Shown: positions 1 through 8,328, counted from the stretch's first letter. The stretch: DNA of 64,000 bases from Rhizobium nepotum 39/7 (GCF_000949865.1 NZ_JWJH01000009.1:124001-188000), one strand, 5' to 3'. A program made the numbers and translations. Notes: generated by a model not told the origin, from the letters alone.

Positions 1-314
1 AGACCGTAACCGCGCCCGGTTGCCGTTTCGAAGGTGATCCAGCTTTCCAGCACGCCGTCCGCTTCCGTTGCCTCCTCGCCGGTGGCGATGCGCCAGTGTG
101 AGGGTCTGGCCGTCGAAAGCTGCGATTGCAGCATGTCTCGCACCTGATCGCGGCCCTCAACGGTCTTGATATTCCAGGTAAAGGCGACGAGATCGCGCCA
201 GTAACAATCCTCGGCAAACAGATTGACGGCATCGTCGATGCGGCCGGCTTCGAGTGCTGCCCTGAACGTATCGAGAAGCGCCTGAAGGCGGGTGGTGGGG
301 GTTTTTTCGAGCAT
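1..314 (-). CDS. NTF2/SnoaL-like N-terminal domain, probably of a flavin-containing monooxygenase (partial)
   Basis: The reading frame starts at an ATG at 314, with an AGGAGGA ribosome site just upstream, and runs off the left edge of the window, so only about 104 residues are visible. They look like an NTF2/SnoaL-type alpha+beta domain (helices around residues 8-30, then YWRDLVAFTWN, then an antiparallel sheet). I recall this domain at the N-terminus of roughly 600-residue NAD(P)/FAD-dependent monooxygenases in rhizobia, but the FAD-binding part is outside the window, so that assignment is inference. It lies 66 bases downstream of the butanediol-dehydrogenase-like gene on the same strand and is probably co-transcribed from the sigma-54 promoter at 1490-1505. 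A stand-alone NTF2-like protein is the alternative. Confidence 0.6.
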   Translation of the reverse strand, partial: MLEKTPTTRLQALLDTFRAALEAGRIDDAVNLFAEDCYWRDLVAFTWNIKTVEGRDQVRDMLQSQLSTARPSHWRIATGEEATEADGVLESWITFETATGRGYG

Positions 315-380
315 GTGTTCCTCCTCCTGCTCAATGTGAAAACGGGACGGCTCCTCAACCGCCCCGCAAGACGGATCGGC

Positions 381-1454
381 CTATCGCGACAGGTCGATCA
401 GGATTTTCAGATGTTTGCCGGCCGGGTCGAGCAACTGGTCGAACCCTTCCGTGACCGCTTCGCTGAGCGAGACATATTTGGTGACGATCCGGCTTGCCGG
501 AATCTGGCCACTGGCGATCAGCCGGGCAACGCGCGGCCAATAATGGGTCGGATAGGCCCAGGAACCGCGAATATCGATGTCCTTGAAGGTCACGTCGAAC
601 CAGTTCAACGGGTTTTCGCCGGGGTGCAGGCCGGTCTGCACCACGACGCCCTGCTTGCGCACGGCATCGGCGCAGTTCTTCAGCGCATATTCATTGCCAA
701 CGCATTCGATGGCGACATCGCAGCCGACATTGCCTTCGGTCTCGGCCCGGATGACATCGCCGACCTTTTCCGTCTTGGGATTAATCGTGCGCACCTCGCC
801 AAGCGCCTCCCGCGCCAGCGCCAGACGCGTATCGTTGAGATCGGAAAGGAATATCTGCGAGGCACCGGCCGCACGCGCCGCCATGGCGACGAGAATCCCG
901 ATCGGTCCGGCACCGGTGACAAGCACGCTGCTACCGGCCGTCACGCCGCCACGGTCGCAGGCATAAACGGCGACTGCCGTCGGCTCGATGAGGGCCGCTT
1001 CCTGATCGGTAAGCGTGTCCGGTATCGGCTGAACGTTATAGTCGTTGAGAAGAGCGGCCTGCGCCATGCCGCCGGAGTGCCAGGACAGGCCGGCGAGTGC
1101 GAGATTGGCGCTCAGGTGATAGAGACCGCGATCGGCATAATAATCGCCATGGCGCGGCATGATGAGCGGCTGGATCGACACCCGGTCGCCGGGCTTTACA
1201 TGGCTGACGCCCTTGCCCACGGCCTTGACGACACCGCCGAATTCATGACCGAGAATTTGCGGACCGTATGCCCCGGTGAAAGGATGCGGCTCCTTCGGCA
1301 CGAAGATCGGGCCATAGGCGTATTCGTGCAGATCCGTGCCGCAGATGCCGCAAAATTTGTTTTCGACGAACACCTCGCCCGGACCGGGCTCGGGCGGCGT
1401 ATCCACATCTTCGATGCGTAGATCCTTGGCGGCGTGAAAGCGCAGTGCTTTCAT
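381..1454 (-). CDS. Zinc-type alcohol dehydrogenase, 2,3-butanediol dehydrogenase-like
   Basis: A 357-residue medium-chain dehydrogenase/reductase, probably interconverting acetoin and 2,3-butanediol or a similar vicinal diol with NAD(H) in the cytoplasm. Catalytic zinc ligands are visible as C38 (GICGTDLHE), H70-E71 (GHEFGG) and E157 (IEPTAV). The Rossmann motif GAGPIG is at 181-186. The structural-zinc lobe (about residues 96-124), which carries four cysteines in most family members, contains none here. The start ATG has a good AGGAGG site. The gene lies directly downstream of an AcoR-type activator gene on the same strand, with a sigma-54 promoter between them, which supports an acetoin/diol role. 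Sorbitol or threonine dehydrogenase-like activity is possible. Confidence 0.85.
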   Translation of the reverse strand: MKALRFHAAKDLRIEDVDTPPEPGPGEVFVENKFCGICGTDLHEYAYGPIFVPKEPHPFTGAYGPQILGHEFGGVVKAVGKGVSHVKPGDRVSIQPLIMPRHGDYYADRGLYHLSANLALAGLSWHSGGMAQAALLNDYNVQPIPDTLTDQEAALIEPTAVAVYACDRGGVTAGSSVLVTGAGPIGILVAMAARAAGASQIFLSDLNDTRLALAREALGEVRTINPKTEKVGDVIRAETEGNVGCDVAIECVGNEYALKNCADAVRKQGVVVQTGLHPGENPLNWFDVTFKDIDIRGSWAYPTHYWPRVARLIASGQIPASRIVTKYVSLSEAVTEGFDQLLDPAGKHLKILIDLSR

Positions 1455-1489
1455 TGCATTTCCTCCTGTTGTTCTTGCACAGGAAGTTC

Positions 1490-1505
1490 AGCAAGCGGCA
1501 TGCCA
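1490..1505 (-). promoter_or_regulatory. Sigma-54 (-24/-12) promoter
   Basis: On the minus strand this reads TGGCATG-CCGC-TTGCT. It matches the RpoN consensus TGGCACG-N4-TTGCW at every position but one, with the GG and GC doublets at the required spacing. It sits 36 bases upstream of the dehydrogenase start codon, and the product of the next gene upstream is a sigma-54 activator. The transcript should begin near 1478. Confidence 0.8.
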
Positions 1506-1588
1506 GAATGGGATATGCTCTATTACGTCGTGTTTTCAACGGGTTGCGAAAACGCGATTTCATTCCGGCAGACGAATGCAACAGGTCG

Positions 1589-1609
1589 TGCGCAACAGGT
1601 GTTGCAGCA
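1589..1609. promoter_or_regulatory. Candidate upstream activating sequence for the AcoR-type activator
   Basis: An imperfect inverted repeat, TGCGCAACA-GG-TGTTGCAGCA, sits about 85-120 bases upstream of the sigma-54 promoter, the usual distance for an enhancer-binding-protein site. A further TGCAACA half-site lies just to its left at about 1577. Binding by the neighbouring activator is inferred. Confidence 0.45.
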
Positions 1610-1643
1610 GTTGCGCCAGCTCGGGCACATCAGTCCAGACGCA

Positions 1644-3515
1644 TCAGTTCAGGCGTTTGAGACGACGGTGGATGGTGGAGCGGTTAACGCCGAGGCTCCG
1701 CGCCAGCGCCGAGACATTATTGCCGCAGTCCTGCAGCGCCCGGCGCAGATCGTCGTCATTCCGAGACGTGTCGGTGGCAGCCTCGGTGAAAAGGTGTTCC
1801 GGCAGGCAACCGGGATCGATGGTGCCGCCATCGCAGAGTGCGGCTGCAACACGCAGGGCATTGAAAAGTTCGCGCAGATTGCCCGGCCAGTCATGGGCAA
1901 GCAGGATTTCCCGCGCCGCCGTATCGATCCGATAGGCCTCGCCGTTTTCCTTCTCGATGCGCCGGAGAAACTGGTCGATAAGCCAGCCGAGATCTTCACG
2001 CTCCCGCAGCGCCGGCAGCGTCACCGTTGCCGCATTCAGGCGATAATAGAGGTCCTGCCGGAAACGGCCTTCCTTCACCAGCTCGGCAAGATCGCGATGC
2101 GAGGCGGACAGCACCCTCAGACGAACCGGCTTCGCCTTCAATGCACCGACCGGCTGCACCTCGTTTTCCGAGAGCACACGCAGCAGGCGGCTTTGCAGGG
2201 AAAGCGGCATATCGCCGATCTCATCCAGAAACAATGTGCCGCCGCTTGCCTCTTCGATGAGGCCGCGTTTGCCCTTCTGGCTGGCGCCGGTGAAAGCGCC
2301 CGGCGCGTAGCCGAACAATTCGGATTCGATGAGATGCTCAGGGATTGCCGCACAATTGACGGCGACGAAATTGCCGCCGCTGCCGCAGCTGTCGTGGATT
2401 GCCCGCGCCAGATATTCCTTGCCGCTTCCCGTTTCGCCTTGAATGAGGATCGGAATATCGCGGGCAGCGAGCTTTGCGGCCCGTGCCTGCACCTTCTCCA
2501 TCGCCATATCGCCGTCGCTCAGATCCCGGAGCGCCCGAGGCAAGCGTGGCTCCGGCGCAAGGGGTGTGCGAATGCTGACGGCGGGCGCGATGGCGCTGGC
2601 AAAAAGCACCAGACCATTGCGCGCGCGCAAAAGCCGTTCGCCATTCGGCCGCCCGCGCATGAAGCGCGGCAGGTCGTCCACGTCGATATCGAAGACCGAA
2701 GAAATCGGCTTGCCGAGAAAATCGCGGGTAGCAAGGCCGTGCATGTTCATGGAGCGCGCGAGCGCCCCGAAACCGCCATGGGTCATGCCGGTAATGCGCC
2801 CGCTGCCATCGAGGGCAATCGCCGCATCAGGATCGACATCGAGGAACTCAGGCGAACGGGCAAGACGCAACACCCAGTCATTGCGGGTGCGGGTCATCAG
2901 ATTGGCAAGCTCGATACGCCGCGCGGTGGAGGCGACGAGATGCAGCGCCAGTTGCTGGCTGGCCTTGGCCGTCGGCGAGCGCAGCTGGGAAATATCGAGC
3001 ACGGCGGTAAGATCACCCAGCGTGTCGAAGATGGGAGCCGCGGTGCAGGTCAGCCCGATATGGCTGGTGTCAAAATGGTCATCCTGATGGATGATCACCG
3101 GCTCGCCGGAAACGAGGCAGGCGCCGACGGCGCAGGTGCCGGCCCGATTTTCGGACCATTCAGAGCCGAGATAGAGCCCTGCCCGACGCAACTGGTTGTC
3201 GAAGGTCGGGTCGCCCATGAAATCGACGGTGACGCCGCGTGCATCCGACAGCAGCAGGACATAGTTCTGCTCGGCAATCTGATTGAACAGGGCTTCAAGA
3301 CCGGAGCGGCCGATGCGGATCAACTCCTCGGCCTGCTCGCGATGCTCCCGAAGCTTCAGCTCCGGCACGATATAGGCTTCCTGCGCGATCGTGGGGTCAA
3401 GCTTGTAGTCGTTCAGACAGCGCAGCCATGACTGGATGACGGACGTATCACGCGGGCTGACCGCCCCCATGCCGACACGTTCGATCTCCCGTATATGCGA
3501 CAGCGTCGATACCAT
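1644..3515 (-). CDS. acoR: Sigma-54-dependent AcoR-family transcriptional activator
   Basis: A 623-residue enhancer-binding protein. An N-terminal sensory region with a GAF-like domain (about 70-205) is followed by a second sensory segment, then the AAA+ domain with Walker A GETGSGKE (360-367), the sigma-54 contact loop GAFTGA (406-411) and Walker B GGTLFLDEIGD (425-435). A Fis-type helix-turn-helix closes the protein (about 590-622). I chose the ATG at 3515 because a GGAGGA site lies upstream; a longer frame begins at 3545. AcoR proteins sense acetoin and switch on acetoin/butanediol genes. Here the downstream sigma-54 promoter and butanediol-dehydrogenase-like gene are the obvious target. 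The ligand has not been established for this protein. Confidence 0.88.
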   Translation of the reverse strand: MVSTLSHIREIERVGMGAVSPRDTSVIQSWLRCLNDYKLDPTIAQEAYIVPELKLREHREQAEELIRIGRSGLEALFNQIAEQNYVLLLSDARGVTVDFMGDPTFDNQLRRAGLYLGSEWSENRAGTCAVGACLVSGEPVIIHQDDHFDTSHIGLTCTAAPIFDTLGDLTAVLDISQLRSPTAKASQQLALHLVASTARRIELANLMTRTRNDWVLRLARSPEFLDVDPDAAIALDGSGRITGMTHGGFGALARSMNMHGLATRDFLGKPISSVFDIDVDDLPRFMRGRPNGERLLRARNGLVLFASAIAPAVSIRTPLAPEPRLPRALRDLSDGDMAMEKVQARAAKLAARDIPILIQGETGSGKEYLARAIHDSCGSGGNFVAVNCAAIPEHLIESELFGYAPGAFTGASQKGKRGLIEEASGGTLFLDEIGDMPLSLQSRLLRVLSENEVQPVGALKAKPVRLRVLSASHRDLAELVKEGRFRQDLYYRLNAATVTLPALREREDLGWLIDQFLRRIEKENGEAYRIDTAAREILLAHDWPGNLRELFNALRVAAALCDGGTIDPGCLPEHLFTEAATDTSRNDDDLRRALQDCGNNVSALARSLGVNRSTIHRRLKRLN

Positions 3516-3617
3516 GCATACTTCCTCCAGCACGGATGGTCGCATATTAGGAGACCGCTCACAATCCGGTTGTTACGGTGGTTTGGGCTGCCGGGGGAAA
3601 CATCACCTTGACCTATC

Positions 3618-4031
3618 TCAAGAATGCGGACGATTTGTAATATTTTCGCAACTCGCCGGATTGCCGATGATTTCGCTCGTCTTGATGATGGAGGCAGCAT
3701 CCGCAGTGACCTTGATGATGCAGTCGCGGCGATGCTCCTTGATTTTCATGCCCTCGGTTTCAGATATCTGCGTCTGCCCGTTCACGATACGGGCCTCCCG
3801 TCTGTTGCTGAGACCGGCATAGGTCTCGACCTCGACCTTCAGCCAATAGGACTCCGTTTCACCGTTCTCGATAATGACCTTGTTGGGGCGGCCAAATCTG
3901 GCGATAGCCGCCTCCCGGGGCTGACCCACGAGGCTTGCCACGGTGCGGGAAACCTCCGCCTGTCCGGTGCTGGCGCACGCCGAAACAATAGTAAGCATAC
4001 CGACCAGACATCCCGTTTCGAGCCATCTCAT
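3618..4031 (-). CDS. Small lipoprotein of unknown function
   Basis: 137 residues beginning with a lipoprotein signal peptide: a hydrophobic stretch, then lipobox VSAC with C19 as the predicted acylation site. The mature part has a BamE/SmpA-like pattern (LVGQPREAAIARFGRP, then a beta-rich half), which I note only as a loose resemblance. It contains two later cysteines that could pair. It is probably anchored in the inner or outer membrane facing the periplasm. It is not obviously linked to either neighbour, and I do not recognise a specific function. Confidence 0.75.
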   Translation of the reverse strand: MRWLETGCLVGMLTIVSACASTGQAEVSRTVASLVGQPREAAIARFGRPNKVIIENGETESYWLKVEVETYAGLSNRREARIVNGQTQISETEGMKIKEHRRDCIIKVTADAASIIKTSEIIGNPASCENITNRPHS

Positions 4032-4185
4032 TTTTTTCAGTTTCTTCCCTCACAAAATGCCACCGGCCGATGCGTTTTCGCCGCCGTGTCAGCGCAATCT
4101 AGGATCGATCATCTTGCGCTGAAAGAAGGAGCGGCCAAAATGCCGATCAACTTGTCATGATCGACGTCCACCATGCCGGCATTCT

Positions 4186-5178
4186 CTACCGGTTGCGAAA
4201 TACGGTGCAGGAAACGCCGGCCTGCCGGATTTCACCGCAAAGCTCATTGGCCTCGCCGCGTGTGTCGCGGCCGATGCGGGCGGCATAACGTGGGCGCGAA
4301 CCGAAATTTCCGCCTCGCTGCCGCACGATCAATGCCCGCTCGGCATTAAGCGGCCCGGACAACCGGCCTATCGCACGGGTAAAAAGCCGGTTTGCCACCG
4401 CCGGATTATAATGCGCGGCAAGCTGCACGCCCCAGGGCGCCCAGTCGGCTGATGAGATGAGGACGGGATCGTTCATCGTTCGTGTATCTGCCAGACGCAG
4501 GCAGGCATCGATGAAGGGCCGTTTGTCATCCAGCGCCGGGGCCGCCTTTTCCGGTGGATTGTCCTTCCATGTCTCCGCGGGATATCCCGTTATCGCGAAC
4601 ACGTAATCCCGGGTTTCCGTCGGCAACCGGCCGGTGGCGATGAATGTCCGCAATCCCGCCTCGCCGGCATTATAAGCCGCGGCTGCAAGGCCGAAATTGC
4701 CGAATTGCACATTCAGCTCCGAGAGATAACGGGAGGACGCCTCCAGCGCGGCGATGATGTTGAAGCTGTCTTTAAGGCCGCGCAGCCTTGCCGTTCCCGG
4801 CATGAACTGGGCTATGCCCTCAGCGCCTTTCGGGCTGACCGCATTGGCCCGGAACAGGCTTTCCCGCCAGATGAGCCGGGCGAAATAATCCGGTGGCACG
4901 GCATGGCGCCCGGCCAGAACCTCGATGGCGTGACACAGATCGTTATTGTAACTGCCAACGCGGATGCATAATTCCGGCGCAACATCATGGGTGTAGGTAC
5001 AGGTCGGCTTTCCCGCAGCCGGCTCCTCAGCCCCGGCCGCGCCGCAGGCCAAAGCCAGAAACCAGAGAGCAAGGCCGATGTGGCCCGTCGATATCTCTGC
5101 CAAACGAATTTCCCCGCAAATTCCAGGCGCGATGCACCGATTATCAGGCGATCGAGAAGATTTTCCCAGACCTTCCAC
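4186..5178 (-). CDS. Lytic transglycosylase (SLT domain)
   Basis: A periplasmic peptidoglycan-cleaving enzyme that makes 1,6-anhydromuropeptides. The SLT fold shows the catalytic glutamate in IWRES (E106 of the longest form), GIAQFMP (121-127) and AAYNAG (167-172). A hydrophobic signal segment (about 34-50) precedes the domain. The start is uncertain. The longest form uses GTG at 5178, but a TTG at 5103 preceded by GGGGAAA would place the signal peptide at the N-terminus in the normal way. The C-terminal ~120 residues have a separate compact domain with cysteines near the end. This gene type in Agrobacterium resembles VirB1-like transglycosylases, but no secretion genes are nearby. Confidence 0.85.
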   Translation of the reverse strand: MEGLGKSSRSPDNRCIAPGICGEIRLAEISTGHIGLALWFLALACGAAGAEEPAAGKPTCTYTHDVAPELCIRVGSYNNDLCHAIEVLAGRHAVPPDYFARLIWRESLFRANAVSPKGAEGIAQFMPGTARLRGLKDSFNIIAALEASSRYLSELNVQFGNFGLAAAAYNAGEAGLRTFIATGRLPTETRDYVFAITGYPAETWKDNPPEKAAPALDDKRPFIDACLRLADTRTMNDPVLISSADWAPWGVQLAAHYNPAVANRLFTRAIGRLSGPLNAERALIVRQRGGNFGSRPRYAARIGRDTRGEANELCGEIRQAGVSCTVFRNR

Positions 5179-5283
5179 TGTTCTTCAATCGTAAAACTGT
5201 GCCTTTTCTCCGCTACTTTCGGAACGTTCGCCGCATAGTAGCATTCTATGCCGAATGGGGCCTGAATTTCGGAGGAGACGCAA

Positions 5284-5757
5284 ATGAAGAAGAATGTGAT
5301 CTGCATCTGGTACGACAAGGACGCCGAGGCAGCCGCCAGGTTTTACACCGAGACCTTTCCCGACAGCGCGGTGAGCAAGGTGTACTATGCACCGAGCGAC
5401 TATCCCTCCGGCAAGGAGGGGGATGTGCTGCTGGTGGAATTCACGGTCGTCGGCGTGCCCTGCGTCGGCCTCAATGGCGGGCCGGAATTCAAGCACAGCG
5501 AAGCTTTTTCGTTCCAGATCCTAACCGAGGATCAAGCGGAAACCGACCGTTACTGGAACGCCATCGTCGGCAATGGCGGCGCAGAAAGCGTCTGCGGCTG
5601 GTGCAAGGACAGATGGGGTATCTCCTGGCAGATCACCCCGCGCGTGCTGATGGAAGCCATGGCAGTGGGCGGCGCGGAGGCCAAACGCGCCTTTGCGGCA
5701 ATGATGAATATGACGAAAATCGACGTCGCCGCCATCGAAGCCGCACGTCGCGGTTGA
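5284..5757 (+). CDS. VOC-fold protein, PhnB/glyoxalase-like
   Basis: A 157-residue cytoplasmic protein of the vicinal-oxygen-chelate superfamily, PhnB-like subgroup (often misnamed 3-demethylubiquinone methyltransferase). It opens with a typical beta-strand and helix (AAARFYTETFPDS), and the repeat module ends with GWCKDRWGISWQITPR, a hallmark of this subgroup. An excellent GGAGGAGA ribosome site precedes the ATG. The substrate is unknown. It is probably monocistronic, because a terminator-like hairpin follows at 5798-5847. Confidence 0.85.
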   Translation: MKKNVICIWYDKDAEAAARFYTETFPDSAVSKVYYAPSDYPSGKEGDVLLVEFTVVGVPCVGLNGGPEFKHSEAFSFQILTEDQAETDRYWNAIVGNGGAESVCGWCKDRWGISWQITPRVLMEAMAVGGAEAKRAFAAMMNMTKIDVAAIEAARRG

Positions 5758-5797
5758 TGCTGGCGCACTATTCAGCAGCAAGTAGCGAAGTTGCTTC

Positions 5798-5847
5798 AAA
5801 ACCGTAAGAGAATGTAAAATAAGTGGAAATCCGTCTCTACGGTTTTT
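5798..5847 (+). terminator. Probable intrinsic terminator after the VOC gene
   Basis: AAAACCGTA (5798-5806) pairs with TACGGTTTT (5838-5846), and GAGA (5808-5811) pairs with TCTC (5834-5837), with one bulged A. The loop is long (22 bases). The 3' arm ends in a run of five T. The rest of 5758-6017 holds no gene and presumably carries the ugp promoter. Confidence 0.5.
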
Positions 5848-6017
5848 ATCCCGCCTGCTCCGCCGCGCAGATCTCCCTGCGCGGCCAGTCATCACAAAAC
5901 GTTCAACAAAATGTAAGCTATCCGTCAAAAACGGCTGCTAGCAGAGCCCATGGCTTCGTGCTGAGGATGTGACGTCCTTGCCGATCATGCCATTATTCCA
6001 TCAACGGGGCTCACCTC

Positions 6018-7361
6018 ATGAAACCTTCCGCTCTGACCTCTTTCGTGGCCGGCGTTGCCATGGCCGCCGCCTTCGGCGCCACGGCTGCCCACGCAGAAAA
6101 GACCAAGTTCGAATTCTGGCACGGCCTTTCCGGCGATCTCGGCGACCGCGTTCAGGAAACCTGCAAGAAGTTCAACGACTCCCAGGCTGAATTCGAAATC
6201 GTCTGCACCTCGCAGAACGATTACGACGCCACGTTGCAGAACACCATTGCCGCCTACCGCGCCAAGAAGCAGCCCGCCATCACCCAGATCTACGATGCCG
6301 GCACGCTGGACATGATGCTGTCCAAGGCTTTCATTCCCGCCAAGAAGCTGATGGCCGACAACGGTTACAAGATCGACTGGAACAACTATTTCCCCGGCAT
6401 CGCCAATTATTATGCGACGGCTGACGGCGAGCTGAACTCCTTCCCCTACAATTCCTCCACCGCCGTCTTTTATTACAATGTCGACGCCTTCGAAAAAGCT
6501 GGCATCACCTTCAAGCCCGACACCTGGGAACAGGTCGAAGAGGCCGCCAGGAAGCTGAAAACCGCCGGTTTCGAGTGCCCGCTGGCCTTTAATTTCGATA
6601 CCTGGATGCTGATGGAGCAGTTCTCCGCCATCCACAACCAGCCGATCGCCACCAAGGGCAACGGTTATCAGGGTCTCGACGCCGAACTGACGATCAACAA
6701 GACGAAGTTCGTCGATCAGGTCAAATTCTTCAAGAAGATGCAGGACGAGAAGCTGTTCGTCGTCAAGACCAAGCAGCTCGGTATGGACATCCTGCCCGCC
6801 TTCACCTCGCAGACCTGCCAGATGTTCATGTCCTCGATCGCCGGCCACGGCACCGTCGGCAAGGCTATGCCGGAAGGCGTGAAGTGGGACGTTGCCATGC
6901 TGCCGATCTGGAAGGGCACCGAGCGCCACAACTCGCTGGTTGGCGGCGCCTCGCTCTGGGTCATGGCCGGTCGTCCGGACGCCGAATACAAGGGTGCGGC
7001 CGCATTCCTGAACTTCATCGCCCAGCCCGATATGGTTGAGTGGTGGTCGACCGTTACAGGCTACATCCCGGTTACCAAGACCGGCTTCGACGCCATGAAG
7101 GCCAACGGCTTCTACGACAAGGCTCCCTATAAGGGCCGTGAAAAGGCGATCGAAAGCCTGACGTTTACGCCGCCTTCCGAATACACACGCGGCATCCGCC
7201 TCGGCGGCTTCACGCAGATCCGCAAGGAAGTTTCGACCTCGCTCGAAGCCATCTTCATGCAGAACGCCGACATTCAGGCCGAACTCGACAAGGCTGTCGA
7301 GCGTTCGAACGCCAATCTGCGCCGCTTCGAAAAGACCTATGCCGGCGCCAAGCTGAACTAA
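6018..7361 (+). CDS. ugpB: Glycerol-3-phosphate ABC importer, periplasmic binding protein UgpB
   Basis: A 447-residue family-1 extracellular solute-binding protein with a Sec signal peptide cleaved after THAHA-type residues (about position 26). The body has the UgpB hallmarks KTKFEFWHGLSG, then FPYNSSTAVFYYN and a C-terminal segment GYIPVTKTGFD. It captures sn-glycerol-3-phosphate or glycerophosphodiesters in the periplasm and delivers them to UgpAE. It is the first gene of a four-gene ugpBAEC operon. A strong hairpin follows immediately and probably keeps this mRNA segment abundant. In other bacteria ugp is PhoB-controlled; I could not find a convincing Pho box upstream. Confidence 0.95.
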   Translation: MKPSALTSFVAGVAMAAAFGATAAHAEKTKFEFWHGLSGDLGDRVQETCKKFNDSQAEFEIVCTSQNDYDATLQNTIAAYRAKKQPAITQIYDAGTLDMMLSKAFIPAKKLMADNGYKIDWNNYFPGIANYYATADGELNSFPYNSSTAVFYYNVDAFEKAGITFKPDTWEQVEEAARKLKTAGFECPLAFNFDTWMLMEQFSAIHNQPIATKGNGYQGLDAELTINKTKFVDQVKFFKKMQDEKLFVVKTKQLGMDILPAFTSQTCQMFMSSIAGHGTVGKAMPEGVKWDVAMLPIWKGTERHNSLVGGASLWVMAGRPDAEYKGAAAFLNFIAQPDMVEWWSTVTGYIPVTKTGFDAMKANGFYDKAPYKGREKAIESLTFTPPSEYTRGIRLGGFTQIRKEVSTSLEAIFMQNADIQAELDKAVERSNANLRRFEKTYAGAKLN

Positions 7362-7378
7362 GCCGGTCCTTTTCGCCT

Positions 7379-7408
7379 GGGTTTGCCCGTGTCCGCACGG
7401 GCAAACCC
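7379..7408 (+). promoter_or_regulatory. Intercistronic hairpin between ugpB and ugpA
   Basis: A perfect 13-base-pair stem: GGGTTTGCCCGTG (7379-7391) and its complement (7396-7408) around a four-base TCCG loop. It is followed by TTAATG, not a T-run, so it fits mRNA stabilisation or partial attenuation better than full termination. Confidence 0.7.
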
Positions 7409-7437
7409 TTAATGCCATTTTCTGTTTCGGATATTTC

Positions 7438-8328
7438 ATGGAAAAGCGCGCCGTTTTCAAAAGCACATGGTTGCCGCTGCTGTTCGCATTGCCGCAGCTG
7501 GCACTGATCCTCCTGTTCTTCTACTGGCCCGTGGCGGCGGTGATCAACTGGGCCTTCACCCTTCAACCGCCCTTTGGCGGCGCGGCGGAATTCGTCGGTT
7601 TCGCCAATTTCCAGGAAGTCTTCTCCGATCCGTTCTACTGGCATTCCGTTACTGTCAGCCTGATCTTCGCGACCGTCGGCCCCTTCGTCGCCATATCGAT
7701 CGGCCTCGTTCTGGCTCTCTCCGTCGATCGCCAGCTTCCCGGCTCCGGATTTTTCCGGGTTCTGTATATCCTGCCCTTCGCCATCGCAGGCCCCGCCGCC
7801 GGCATGGCCTTCCGCTTCATCCTGTCGCCGGAGCGCGGGCTTGCCGCGTCACTGAACGCCACCTGGCCGGACATCTGGAACCCGGCCAAATACGGCGAAC
7901 ATGCACTGGCGCTCGTCATCGCCATCTTCATCTGGAAATGGGCGGGCTACACCTTCATCTTCCTGTTCGCCGGCCTGCAATCCGTACCCCGTTCGCTGAC
8001 GGAAGCCGCTGCAATGGACGGCTCCGGCCCGATCCGCCGCGCCATAGACATTCAGGTGCCGTTGCTCGCACCCACGCTGTTCTTCCTGATGGTGACGATG
8101 ATGACCGAGGGTTTCGTCGGCCAGGACACGTTCGGCATCGTACATTCGCTGACGGCAGGCGGCCCCAACCGCGCCACCGATGTGATGGTTTACCGCATCG
8201 TCACCGAGGCCTTCGAAGGGCTGAACTATTCCGGCGCCTCGGCACAAACCATCGTCCTGATCGGTCTCATCATGGTCTTCACCTTCATCCAGTTCCGCTT
8301 CATCGAGCGGCGCGTCCATTACAAGTGA
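7438..8328 (+). CDS. ugpA: Glycerol-3-phosphate ABC importer, permease UgpA
   Basis: A 296-residue inner-membrane permease of the MalF type with six predicted transmembrane segments, starting at the first one (LLFALPQLALILLFFYWPV). The cytoplasmic EAA loop, which docks on the ATPase, reads EAAAMDGSGPIRRAIDIQVP around residues 188-207. It pairs with UgpE to form the channel. It follows ugpB by 76 bases (hairpin included) and precedes ugpE by 10 bases. Confidence 0.93.
   Translation: MEKRAVFKSTWLPLLFALPQLALILLFFYWPVAAVINWAFTLQPPFGGAAEFVGFANFQEVFSDPFYWHSVTVSLIFATVGPFVAISIGLVLALSVDRQLPGSGFFRVLYILPFAIAGPAAGMAFRFILSPERGLAASLNATWPDIWNPAKYGEHALALVIAIFIWKWAGYTFIFLFAGLQSVPRSLTEAAAMDGSGPIRRAIDIQVPLLAPTLFFLMVTMMTEGFVGQDTFGIVHSLTAGGPNRATDVMVYRIVTEAFEGLNYSGASAQTIVLIGLIMVFTFIQFRFIERRVHYK

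Noticed and set aside
126-1421. A 431-codon open frame on the plus strand, opposite the diol dehydrogenase and spanning the gap to the next gene
   Set aside because: It crosses two real gene ends and shows no recognisable domain.
1434-3431. A 665-codon open frame on the plus strand, opposite the AcoR-type gene
   Set aside because: It has no domain pattern. It arises because the third codon positions of the real gene are GC-rich, and the minus-strand protein has complete AAA+ and Fis motifs.
5848-6017. A Pho box upstream of ugpB
   Set aside because: CAGTCAT and CGTTCAA are present but their spacing is 14, not the 11 bases a PhoB site needs, and the second half-site is poor.
5985-7466. A 493-codon open frame on the minus strand, opposite ugpB
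   Set aside because: The plus-strand frame is an unmistakable binding protein with a signal peptide and ribosome site. The antisense frame has low-complexity G/E/V-rich sequence.
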